Assembly (NCBI GenBank): GCA_031213475.1
Contig: JARUPZ010000018.1
Span: forward strand, 62,001 to 126,000
DNA from: Nereocystis luetkeana
Lineage: Eukaryota; Sar; Phaeophyceae; Laminariales; Laminariaceae
Direction: 5' to 3'
DNA: 64,000 nucleotides
Every line of letters begins with the position of its first letter. Positions within the stretch are counted from its first letter, which is position 1. The notes below the pieces were generated by a model that was given only the letters and a program-made list of their open reading frames with translations, did no database searches and was not told the origin of the DNA. Of the stretch, positions 54,073 to 63,406 are shown one piece after another. The position numbers and the translations under genes were made by a program.

Positions 54073-55887
54073 CTACTCGCACGCGATGGATGCCGCACCA
54101 ACCGTGAGCATGCGATCCAAAACATCTTGCCGAATGAAGGTCTGTGGGGAGCCAGTGTCAAGAAGCGCCACCCAACCAAAAGGTGCAAGAACGCCAGCTC
54201 CGCTGTGGATCGCGATCTTGGTTGTAAAAGAGGCGTCATGGAGGGTAATGGTGCCCTCGACGAGGCAGGGGCCGTGTTCTGGCAGCGCGAGGGAGGGGGG
54301 GACACCAGGTGCGACAGCCAAAACCTCGGGGCTGTGATCAGCCGGCGCGTCAGAAAAATAGGTCGAAAACTCCAAGGGAGGACCTAGGCAAGCGCGGGCC
54401 ACGGCCAAAGGGCCAGGCGGCGCTGGGGAAATCTCATGTATTCTGTCAGTCGTGGTTCGAGTGCAAAATTGATGAGAAAAGGCGGGGGGTGCCAACCCGG
54501 CCTCACTTGAGCGGAGGGTGTCGCGAATGGCGGAAAGAGCTGTCCCGAGCAAATTTTTGCCACGCCACCGAGAGGGGTCTTGAGCCTCGGGGTCATCTGC
54601 CCGGAGGCCGATGCCCCACACGGAGTCAAAAGGGCTGGCTTCAGCCAAACGTTTGGTGCCAGTGCTCAATAGGTGCTGCTTCATGACCGGGTTCTGCGTG
54701 AATTTGGCAAAGGAACCAGCAAGGACGGCGTCTTCCCGAACGCGGTCCCAAGTAGTGCAGTCGAAGTTATGCACGCCTCGACCGAGGCGTTTCTGTCCGC
54801 GAGGGTCTGGCGAGGCCATAATCCGCTCCGCTGTGTCGTGGTCCAGAAAAAGGCGAGCCTTCTCAGCCATCATATACTGCTCCGCGCAGGAATATGTCAC
54901 CTCGTCAATAACAAAAACCGAGGGGGACCACTGCGAAAAATAGGAGGGGGGCTGCCAGAAAAGTACTGCCCGCTCCGTTGAATACTCGAGAGTAGGGTCA
55001 AAGACCGAAGGTTTCGAGTCGTCGGTGGCCGCCGTTGCGGTGTGTGTTTGGGGGAGTGTGCTTCTCTGAGAACACTGAGCCCCTGGTGCACGAGGCGAGT
55101 CCGGTTCCACGTATACTGGCTCAGTGTCACCATTGCCCGTGGGCAAAAAATCGCCAGAAGGTTCTCTCACTGCGCCCGATGATCTCTGTCCTGGACCAAA
55201 GGGGGCAGGGGGCTTTGAGCCCGTTCTGCTTGACGAGAGCTGCGATTCTTCCGAATTTAACGGGTATGCAGTCCGGTTGATCTGATCGGAGGCTGTGGAG
55301 TCACCACTGGCTCGACGGGCAGTACCAGGTGTTTCCTGTTCCACTGGAGCCGAAGGAGCGCGGCGCACGTGGAGTGCCGTGCGCGAAGACGAAAGAGGGC
55401 CTGCAGACCCTGTAGACGACTTCAAGAACGGTGCTCCGGTGGGGGGCAACAAAGGGTCCACCGGAGAGGACTTCCGTCCTGTAGACCTGGTGGGGAAGGG
55501 GGACGAGGTAGCTAATCTTGTCGACTCTTCCTTAATAGGAAAAAGGATTGAATGGCCACCGTTATTGCGAGGAAACGCCGAGTCGGGCTTCAACCGAGAT
55601 CTCGGGGTTTCGGTGTTTGCATTCCCGCACCTCAAACCGACCGCCACCGCATGGCCGGGAGGTGAAAGAAGGGGACACTCTCGCTGGAAAGAACGACGCG
55701 ACGGCGCGACACGCGTGGTGCCGTGCGGTGCGTGGTTCGGGAGAGGGGCGTTTATCTCGCCTGCTCTCGTGCCCAGGGTGAGGGGAGCGGCGTTCGAGGC
55801 GCGGGCTCCCGACGTCGGCGAAGACGCCCGGGGACTCCCCGGTAGAACCGGAGCTGAGTCGCTGCGTCGGCCCGAAGTACGGAGCAA
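54073..55887 (-). CDS. Element 2: NADAR (YbiA-like) domain fused to aspartic protease
   Basis: 604 codons. Residues 1-290 are Pro/Ser/Arg-rich and probably disordered. Residues 305-460 (54508-54975) match the NADAR family in order: LFWQPPSYFSQWSPSVFVID, TYSCAEQYMMAEKARLF, RIMASPDPRGQKRLGRGV, TTWDRVREDAVLAGSFAKFT, QNPVMKQHLLSTGTKRLAEA, VWGIGL and GKNLLGTALSAIRDTLR. NADAR proteins are N-glycosidases on ADP-ribose-linked or riboflavin-pathway substrates. Residues 571-590 (GWVALLDTGSPQTFIRQDVL) carry the D-T-G active site of the retropepsin. The ORF ends at TAG before the protease is complete. The domain sits where some retroviruses carry dUTPase, so packaging with Pol is plausible. Confidence 0.92.
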   Translation of the reverse strand: MLRTSGRRSDSAPVLPGSPRASSPTSGARASNAAPLTLGTRAGEINAPLPNHAPHGTTRVAPSRRSFQRECPLLSPPGHAVAVGLRCGNANTETPRSRLKPDSAFPRNNGGHSILFPIKEESTRLATSSPFPTRSTGRKSSPVDPLLPPTGAPFLKSSTGSAGPLSSSRTALHVRRAPSAPVEQETPGTARRASGDSTASDQINRTAYPLNSEESQLSSSRTGSKPPAPFGPGQRSSGAVREPSGDFLPTGNGDTEPVYVEPDSPRAPGAQCSQRSTLPQTHTATAATDDSKPSVFDPTLEYSTERAVLFWQPPSYFSQWSPSVFVIDEVTYSCAEQYMMAEKARLFLDHDTAERIMASPDPRGQKRLGRGVHNFDCTTWDRVREDAVLAGSFAKFTQNPVMKQHLLSTGTKRLAEASPFDSVWGIGLRADDPEAQDPSRWRGKNLLGTALSAIRDTLRSSEAGLAPPAFSHQFCTRTTTDRIHEISPAPPGPLAVARACLGPPLEFSTYFSDAPADHSPEVLAVAPGVPPSLALPEHGPCLVEGTITLHDASFTTKIAIHSGAGVLAPFGWVALLDTGSPQTFIRQDVLDRMLTVGAASIACE

Positions 55888-56027
55888 CGCACGGAGGGGG
55901 GGAGCGGCGCAGGGCGACGCAGAGTGCTGAGCGAGCCTGGGACGCGTGTATCTAGTGAAATCAATGTATGTTCTCCCGGCAATGCTGGCGGCGGGCGGGC
56001 AGGAGGAGCCGAACCGCCGTCGACCTG

Positions 56028-58964
56028 TCAGTTGCCGTCGCGGAAGGTGCCTGGATGGCGTCCGTTGGGGTTACCGTCCGAACTATGCGAGGCACCGTAG
56101 CGAACCCCCGACGCGGGAGCGGCGGTGGAAGAGGCAGAGTTGGTCGAACCACCACCGTAGTAGCCGGAGTTAGACTGTTGGTGCCCTCGTTCCGCGTGTG
56201 TGTTGTAGCCGTCACCTTGTCTGTGGCCCTGGCCGTGATGCTGTCCACGCGAATGGTCTGACCGTCGCCTGTTTTTTTTGTGGTTGTTCTTGTTCGGCCG
56301 TGAGGTATTTTCGCGGCGATGTCGGGTCATGCGTTCTTGCCAACGACGGAATGCCGCTCCGTCGTCGCCGAGAGTTACTAGGTCGGGGTTAAGAATACCG
56401 CTGAGGTTTTGAAAGGGGTGCCTACACTGTCTGAGGGAGTGTGAGTCTTTGTGGCAGTTCAAACAGCGGCCTCGGGTTTCGCTGAGGGCGGCCGCGCGGG
56501 CGGACGATGAAAGTAGACCGCTCCAGAGAGGGGGGTCCTCGGTGTGGATAGACATGCAAACAGCGTGAACTTCAGCATAGTGGTGTTCTTCTAGGGGCCA
56601 GCAGTTGGAAGCGGTGTCAAGCCACGGGTCGAGGCAGTCAGGGATGGATTTGTGGACGTTCATCACAAGCGGATTATTGCGCGACCCCGTCTGCCAAACA
56701 GGCGACTGAGGAAGCGTCCGACCCTGGCCGCGACCATTACCGGCGGGCCGGGGCCCCGACGGGGCGGATGACCGCCCACTCGTCGAAGAAGCAGGCATAG
56801 AAAAATATTTTTCGCCGTTGATGGCAGGTGTCTCATTATTTGCGAGAGTCTCAAAAGCCAGCCACATCGCGTCCAAAGTACCAAACGGCCTCGATACCGT
56901 AGCCAAAACTCCCGGGTACAACGTGGGCATCAAGCTGGGGAACTGCTCGTTCACTGCCATCCGAACAACCTCCAAAACAACCTCCACCCCCGGAGCCAAA
57001 ACACGCTCAGTCCCCGTCGCTGCCGACATCACTCCACGAAAAGCACGGCTAAAATCGCAAAAGGGGGTCCCGTTAGGTACGCCAAAATTATGCAACTTGG
57101 TGTAGCTGGCCCCCGTGTCGGTGCGATCGAAGTCGTTGCTCAGCAGCCTCAGGAGGAGCGTGAACGCTTCCGGTCCCGTCGATCCAGCTGCGAGGGCGCG
57201 CGACACCTGCCCAAAAAAATAATCCATCAAGGTAGTGAGGGGGGCGGTCGTGAGCCTGTCAGGTGCGATGGCGCGCGCGAAAGATTTCTTGAGGGGGTAC
57301 TCCCAACCGGGGATCCAATCGGTAGAACTGAGGCCTTCGTGGCTGCCATTGTTGCGCATCATGAGAATATCAGACGTGGAGGCCTTAACCGAACGAGTTA
57401 GTTGCTGCGCGGCGTCAGAAGGGTTGATCGAGGAGGGAAAAGGTAGAACGGAAATGCGTGAAATATCCTTCAGTCCCAGGTGTTTGTACGCCCGTTGGAC
57501 GTCTGCGGTGTGCTTTTTCGCGGCGGCGGCGGCGGCGGAGTCGATCGCCGCCGTGCGAGCGTGGGCAAGGTTAGACGACACGGGCATGGCGCGGTCCTCG
57601 TACATGGTCAGGTGACCAAGAAGCGCGGCGGGGGAAGCAACTTCCGCCAACGAGGGAACCACTTGCCTCTTGGAGCCGGTGGTGACTTCGGGAACGGGGC
57701 TTTCGCCGCTGCCGTCCGTGGAGGACCTCGAAGAGTTGGCCTGAGACGCGTCTCCCCACGGGCGGTAGCTCCAATTTCGCCCGTCGCTCGAGCTGTCCTT
57801 CCCCTGGCCCCGGTTCCGCCGCCGACCAGCCCCGTTTCGCCGAAACGTGCTCCTGCCATGGTCTGAACCCTGTCCGCGGCGGGCCTTGCCGTCTTGGCCT
57901 GTCGAGGCTCCCCCCGTGCTTGGACGCCGGCGGTCCCGGGCGTCATCGCGGCGGTAGGGGTGGTCACGGGCCCCAGAGCCGTCGGGGACTCCCCGGTGTT
58001 GGTGCCCCGGGGGTCGGTGAGTCCTGTCGTCCGAGAGGGGGTCGGAGGGGGCGTGGGCCTGACCCAAGCCCTGTCCGACGTCCGGGAACCGTTGTCCCTG
58101 GGCGCCGAGATCGGCCTGACGCTTGCAGTGGCGCCCATACTCCGTCGGGGTCGGCCAAAAAACGGTGGTGGAGCACACGTCGTGGGTCTGCCGCAGGCTC
58201 ATCACGAGAGCCATGGTGTGCTCCCGGCGTTGCTGGACCTTCCAACTGTCGCCCGCCATGACGAGCCAAGCGTCGTGCACGGAGAGGTCGTCTTCGGGCA
58301 TGTCCAGTCGGAGTTCGCGAGCGGCAGAGACGACCCTCGAAGCCGCCTCAAGGGAAAAGCGCGATTTTGGGCCGGCGGCCATGCAGGCGACACTCCCCTG
58401 GAAGAAATCCAGATCCCCGGTACGCTTGATCCGGGCGTCGCCCGCGATGGCGCCAGGAGGGAGCGTGGCGGAGGAGCCAAAACCGGGGGCTGGAGTGGCG
58501 GTTGTCGCGGCCTCAGCGAGGGGAAGGCGCTCCCCTGAGTTTCTTGTCTCGGCAACACGACGGGGCTTCGTGCTGCTGTCCGCCCGCGCCGCCCGCAGAG
58601 TTTCCCTGGCGCGGGATATAGTCTCCTGGGCGCAGGAGACAGGGCGCGCGGCGTCCTCCGATGCCACGGCGGCCTCCTTCGAAGCGTTGTTTGCGGCCTC
58701 TGAAGCAGTGGTAGCGTCGGCGGCGGTGCGAGCGGCCGCTGATGCCACATTCTCGGCCACCGTGAGCGCCTGCGCCCGGCGGCGGGCGGTTTCCGTCGAG
58801 GTCGCTCCGAGGGTCTCGGCGGCAGTCAAGGCCCGTTCGGCCGTCGCGACATCGGGGTGATCGTCGGCTGCAAGAGGCCATGAACCCCCGCCGAGGCCCG
58901 GCACGTCTGACCAGCGCCGGATGAGGGCCGCCTGGGCCTTGACCGAGAGGGAGGTCCAGGCCAC
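56028..58964 (-). CDS. Element 2: main Gag ORF, capsid-like region and CCHC knuckle
   Basis: 978 codons. An Ala-rich probable coiled coil fills the first 150 residues (ERALTAAETLGATSTETARR). Middle region: Arg/Gly-rich stretch, then a capsid-like segment (SSTDWIPGWEYPLKKSFARA; TLMDYFFGQVSRALAAG; NGTPFCDFSRAFRGVMSAA; FGTLDAMWLAFETLANNE). Residues 834-847 are CLNCHKDSHSLRQC, an exact C-x2-C-x4-H-x4-C knuckle. The tail is basic and His/Gly-rich. The true start is upstream: a G-run at about 58971-58985 shifts the frame relative to 58826-59275. Pol is in a different frame, so ribosomal frameshifting or separate translation would be needed. Confidence 0.85.
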   Translation of the reverse strand: MAWTSLSVKAQAALIRRWSDVPGLGGGSWPLAADDHPDVATAERALTAAETLGATSTETARRRAQALTVAENVASAAARTAADATTASEAANNASKEAAVASEDAARPVSCAQETISRARETLRAARADSSTKPRRVAETRNSGERLPLAEAATTATPAPGFGSSATLPPGAIAGDARIKRTGDLDFFQGSVACMAAGPKSRFSLEAASRVVSAARELRLDMPEDDLSVHDAWLVMAGDSWKVQQRREHTMALVMSLRQTHDVCSTTVFWPTPTEYGRHCKRQADLGAQGQRFPDVGQGLGQAHAPSDPLSDDRTHRPPGHQHRGVPDGSGARDHPYRRDDARDRRRPSTGGASTGQDGKARRGQGSDHGRSTFRRNGAGRRRNRGQGKDSSSDGRNWSYRPWGDASQANSSRSSTDGSGESPVPEVTTGSKRQVVPSLAEVASPAALLGHLTMYEDRAMPVSSNLAHARTAAIDSAAAAAAKKHTADVQRAYKHLGLKDISRISVLPFPSSINPSDAAQQLTRSVKASTSDILMMRNNGSHEGLSSTDWIPGWEYPLKKSFARAIAPDRLTTAPLTTLMDYFFGQVSRALAAGSTGPEAFTLLLRLLSNDFDRTDTGASYTKLHNFGVPNGTPFCDFSRAFRGVMSAATGTERVLAPGVEVVLEVVRMAVNEQFPSLMPTLYPGVLATVSRPFGTLDAMWLAFETLANNETPAINGEKYFSMPASSTSGRSSAPSGPRPAGNGRGQGRTLPQSPVWQTGSRNNPLVMNVHKSIPDCLDPWLDTASNCWPLEEHHYAEVHAVCMSIHTEDPPLWSGLLSSSARAAALSETRGRCLNCHKDSHSLRQCRHPFQNLSGILNPDLVTLGDDGAAFRRWQERMTRHRRENTSRPNKNNHKKNRRRSDHSRGQHHGQGHRQGDGYNTHAERGHQQSNSGYYGGGSTNSASSTAAPASGVRYGASHSSDGNPNGRHPGTFRDGN

Positions 58965-61397
58965 TGGTAGTTGGGGGGGGGCGGGGCTTGACCCCCGTTC
59001 AGCGCTGTCTCCCTAGCGGCGCCTTGCATCGTCGTCCGCTCCTCGTCCTTGGAACTGCGGGCCTCGTAGTCCACAGCGTCGTCCAAATCCGTCCGGCCCG
59101 GACGCTGGGGTGCCCGCTCTCCCGACGAGGGAGAGGAGCCGTAAGTCCTCAGGCCGCTGGCAGACCTGGCGGGGCTGGGGGACTCCTCCTTCGTCTTTGG
59201 TGTCCGTGGCATGCTGAGTCGGGGACGGGCGAAAAACATCGGGGCAGGGGAGGGCACCGGGGCAGGGGGGGACACCGGGGCCGGGGGGGCGGCATTCGGC
59301 GGAACTCAGGGTCGTGTAACGAAGGAGCTGCGGTGGTAGTATCCTCGGCTCGTGCTTTAGCAACTTGTCTAGCGGCGATGAGGGCATGGTGAGCCATTCG
59401 GTGAGCACTACGAGCGCTTGGGGAGCCAGCATCGATCCGAGAAGGTGGCGCGATAGATATGCGGTCGTCACGGGGTGTACGTGTACTAACATCCAGTGCG
59501 TTTGGTGCAGGTACGTCGCCGGTACTGGGGGGGCTATAATAAGCATCGCCCCTTCCAACAGCAGTATTATATATTTTTTCTCAGCACATTATCCAGCAGA
59601 ATCGTCGCGGTTCGCTACAGCAGCGGGTTTGGTAGGCGCTATACTGAATTCCACGATGGCGTCTTGTGGGCGGGGCGCAGGAAAAAAATCTCGAGCGGCC
59701 GTCTCGCTCCCTCTAGCAGCAGTCTCAAAACTTGCAGCAGTACTGTAGGTTCCAGCAGAATCGGCGTGGGTGGCTACGGCAGAGGAAAAGGCAGGTGCAC
59801 TACTAAAATGCAGTGTGCCGTTTTGAGGGCGGGTTGTGGGAAAAATGTCACGAGCGGCCATATCGCTCCCTCTAACAGCAGCATCAAAGCTCGCAGCCGT
59901 ACTGGAATTTTCAGCAGAAGCGGCGCGGGTGGGCACAGCAGCGGGCAACGCAGGCGCAATACCGAAAACCAGTGTGCCGTCTTGTGGGCGAGGCGTGGGA
60001 AAAAAATCACGAGCGACCATATCGCTCCCTCTAACAGCAGCATCAAAACTGCAGCCGTGCTGGATTGTTCAGCAGAAACGGCGCGGGCGGGCACAGCAGC
60101 GGGCAACGCAGGCGCAATACCGAGATCCAGAGTGCCGTCATGTGAGCGAGGCATGGAAAAAATTCACGAGCGCCCGTATCGCTCCTTCTAACAGCAGCAC
60201 AACTCGAACCAGTACTGGAGTTGCCAGGATCTCTGTTTGTTGCTACAGCAGCGTGGGAAGTAGGCTCAATACTGAAATCCTGTGTGCCGTCTTGTGGGCG
60301 AGGCGCGGGAAAAATCTCACGAGCGGCCGCATCTCCCCCTCTAACAGCAGTATTGAAACGCGCAGCAGTACGGAATTTCCACGCGGAATCGTCGTTTGCA
60401 GCTACAGCAGTGAGGGAAGTGGGCTCAATATTGAAATCCAGTGTGTCATCGTGAGGTTCAGGCACGGAAAAAATCGCATCGTGCGCTCGCGTTGCAAACA
60501 TTCACGAGAGGCAGCATCGCTCGCGGCTATCCTACGCGTACGAGCGAGGTCGGGCAGCAGTGGAATCATGCGAGGCGGAACAACAGTCTCAATCACTCTC
60601 TCATCTGGCCCAGGAGCAGGTAGGTCCGACGGCGAAAGGCGCAGCTGGGTGGCGTGGAAAACGCTACGTCCAGGCGCGCCCGGCGCTCTCCGGCCCAGTG
60701 CAGAAGCAGCTGGCTCAACGCTCTCAGCGGAGCCAGGTGGCTTGGACGGCAGTAAAACGCTACGTCCAGGTTTGTCCGGCGCTCTCCGGCCCATAGCAGA
60801 AGCAGCTGGCTCCACGCTCTCAGCGGAGCCAGGTGGCTTGGACGGCAGTAAAAAGCTACGTCGAGGTTTGTCCGGCGCTCTCCGGCCCAGAGCAGAAGCA
60901 GCTGGCTCCACGCTCTCAGCGGAGCCAGGTGGCTTGGACGGCAGTAGGCACGAGTGGGGAGTCAAAACTGCAAAACCCAAGGCTTGGCTGGTTACGCACG
61001 CCACGCGCTCCGAAGAGTCTGACGCTCTCCGACCCAGAGCGGGAGAAGCTGGCTCAACGCTCTCAGCGGAGCCAGGTGGCTTGGACGACAGAGCTCGTCC
61101 CGACGAGCGAGAAGGCTCGGAAAAGGTCTTGAACGAGGTCCGTCTGCCGGAAGCTGCTCGAGATTCGCCAAGGGGCCCCAGCCCTGGGTCTTCGGACGGG
61201 CGAGTTGTACAAGGCGCGCGATCCACGTCGTCATCACGGGGCACCTGCCGAGACACACGCTCCGCTTGGTGGTCTGTTGTACAAGGCGCTCGGTCTCCAT
61301 CGACGAGCCTTGGGCGGTGGGGCACTGGGCGGCTCTGGGCCTCAGTGTCTCGTCCACCACGAGGGGAAGCAGACCCTCCCTCCTCGTGAGTCTCCAT
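58826..61397 (-). pseudogene. Element 2: N-terminal Gag with two repeat arrays
   Basis: Starts at METHEEGGSASPRGG (61397); the frame also extends upstream. At 60640-61090 a 96-bp (32-residue) unit LLPSKPPGSAESVEPAASAL occurs about three times plus diverged copies. At 59558-60500 a unit of about 159 bp (53 residues; FPAPRPQDGTLDF core) occurs about six times, versus two or three in element 1. Frameshifts between units break the ORF. The region then reads SPSPARSASGLRTYGSSPSS into the main Gag. Confidence 0.75.
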
Positions 61398-61490
61398 CGT
61401 GCAGTGGAGCAAACTGACTCTAAAAAAAAAGCTAAACGAAAGCAAAAACAGAGTGAAAAAACAATTGTACCGGCAAAAAGGCAAAAAGCC

Positions 61491-61507
61491 CAAAGCCGAA
61501 GACGCCA
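61491..61507 (-). promoter_or_regulatory. Candidate primer-binding site, element 2
   Basis: TGGCGTCTTCGGCTTTG on the minus strand, two bases inside the 5' LTR, conserved in element 1. The cognate tRNA was not identified. Confidence 0.6.
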
Positions 61508-61509
61508 CT

Positions 61510-61784
61510 TGTTAAGATCATGGACAGCGGGACACTTTGTATCCCTGGGCAGGTCTGCCTATGAAGCCGGTACTCATTGGTACTCACGTTGATGTTCGCT
61601 TAGAGATAGAAGAGCCACTTCATTCCTTCGTGCACGACAGAGACTGGGACCACGCTCGTGCCTCTCTCGAAAACCCCTGGTTTTCCACCTAAGATACGCC
61701 TTCCAAGTACTACAAATACGTTCCCAGTGCTAGAACCTAGGTAATTACCGGGCTTTCAACCTCATACAAAGCAGTATCATAACA
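61510..61784 (-). repeat. 5' LTR of gypsy element 2 (275 bp)
   Basis: Same ends as the 3' LTR (TGTTAAGATCATGG; AGTATCATAACA). Differences by eye are a few substitutions and one block of about 11 bp. Confidence 0.93.
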
Positions 61785-63406
61785 CAGGACGGAGTGTGGT
61801 AACTATCGTGGCATTTCCCTTGTCGCGCATGCCGGCAAAGTACTCCTCAAAGGCCTCGCGCGCCGACTCAGCGACTACTGCGAACGGGACAGCATCCTGC
61901 CAGAGGAGCAGTGTGGCTTTAGGCCCGAACGATCGACGGTCGACATGATGTTCGTGGTGCGACGCTTGCAGGAATTGGCAAGGAAGAAGGGCACTTCGCT
62001 GTTCATGTGCTTTGTCGACCTCACCAAAGCCTATGACTCCGTCGACCGAACCCTCCTGTGGGCTGTCTTGGCTCGCTTTGGCTTGCCACCTAGAAAACTC
62101 ACCGTTATCCGCCAATTCCACGATGGCAAGCGAGCATGCGTGCGGCTGGATGACGGTGAGTGCTCAGATATGTTCGACGTGAAACAGGGCCTACGGCAAG
62201 GGTGTGTGCTCGCGCCATTGTTGTTCAACATGTTTTTTACAGCGGTGCTGCGTGTGGCGGAAAAACGTTTCGCTGCTGATAAACCCATCACGGACAGCTT
62301 GGTGCAACTCCAACAAAAGCAGGAGAAGAAGAAAAAGAAGAGGGGGAAGGCACGGGCCGGGCACGCCGACGGACAGGGGAATGATAAAGAGGCCCAGACA
62401 CTGTGGGCTACCTGGTATGCTCTATGCTGACGATGCGGGCATAGTATCGAGATCACCCAACGGCCTGGGTAGGATGATGACGGGGATCGTGTCTGTATGT
62501 GCCGCTTTCGGCCTGACGGTCTCGGAGGCCAAGACGGAGATAATATGTCTGCAAACAAAAGATGAGGGGAACATGCCGTTCACCGTCACCGCAGCCGGCC
62601 AAGTGTACAAACAAACGACCGAGTTTGTGTATCTGGGCGGGGCTATCAGCGCAGATTGGACGGGGAGAAGTGTCGAGGTAACGCGTCGACCCCAGAGGGC
62701 ATGGGCATGCTTCGGACGGTATAAGATGGAAATTTATGACCGCCCGGGTGTGCGCCTACGCCTGAAGGTGCGAATGCTGAGAGCCGAGGTGATCGAAACG
62801 TTGCTCTACGGTTGCGTTACTTGGAGCCCGAGCAAGACTGATTACGGTAGGCTACGGGAGGTCCACCACAAGATGCTCCTCCGATGCATCGGCTGGCGAC
62901 AACGAAAGCGCGAAGACCACATTCTATCCTATGCTAGCGCGCTTCTCAGGACAAAATCTGAGAGCGTTGAGACGACGGTACGCAGACGTAGGCTCTTGTT
63001 TGCGGGCTTTGTAACACGCATGGGAGAGGAGCGTCTGCCGAAGAGGGTGATGTTTGGGGAGATGGTTGGGGGTAAGGGTTACTCCGGAGGACAGGAGTGG
63101 GACTGGATGAGGTACCTTGAGGAGGACCTCAAGGAGTTCGGCATCAAGCTCGAAGGGTGGCGCGAGGCAGCACAGAAAGCCGGCAGAAGGTTCCGACGGG
63201 TCGAGGAAGGGGCGGAGACCTTCATGCGGAAATGGCATACAGATGAGAAGGAGGCCTCGGCAGAACGGCATAGAATAGCTGCAACCACGATCACAGCCGT
63301 TGACGCCAACGCGAGTGCGCAGAATGGCAGGGAAGAGGGGGGGGCGAAAGGGGGACGAGGGGGAATGGGGGGGGAGGGGGGGGAGGCGGTCTGCCCAACA
63401 GACTGA

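Larger units (their letters stand above)
48396..61784 (-). mobile_element. Ty3/gypsy retrotransposon, element 2 (13.4 kb) with NADAR domain
   Basis: Both LTRs are present and a 4-bp CAGG duplication flanks the element (48392-48395 and 61785-61788). On the minus strand the order is LTR, PBS, repeat-rich Gag, CCHC, linker, NADAR, protease, linker, RT, RNase H, 126-bp repeats, integrase tail, chromodomain, Tudor-like, LTR. The integrase zinc-binding and catalytic parts are deleted. Long ORFs and similar LTRs indicate that it is younger than element 1. Confidence 0.93.
48243..63406 (+). pseudogene. LINE-B reverse transcriptase, split by gypsy element 2
   Basis: The left piece (48243-48395) reads MIKVLADEGGSDTLGSFYEI and ends ATIKVLHKKKDR. 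The right piece (61785-63406) resumes with [19 protein letters not shown]. Then come [38 protein letters not shown] (catalytic Asp), [19 protein letters not shown] and [12 protein letters not shown] (catalytic DD), followed by a C-terminal region with RRRLLFAGFVTRMGEERLPK. A stop in the left piece and a small insertion before YADD (about 62404-62411) break the frame. The N-terminal endonuclease part is absent. The LINE clade is uncertain. Confidence 0.88.
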
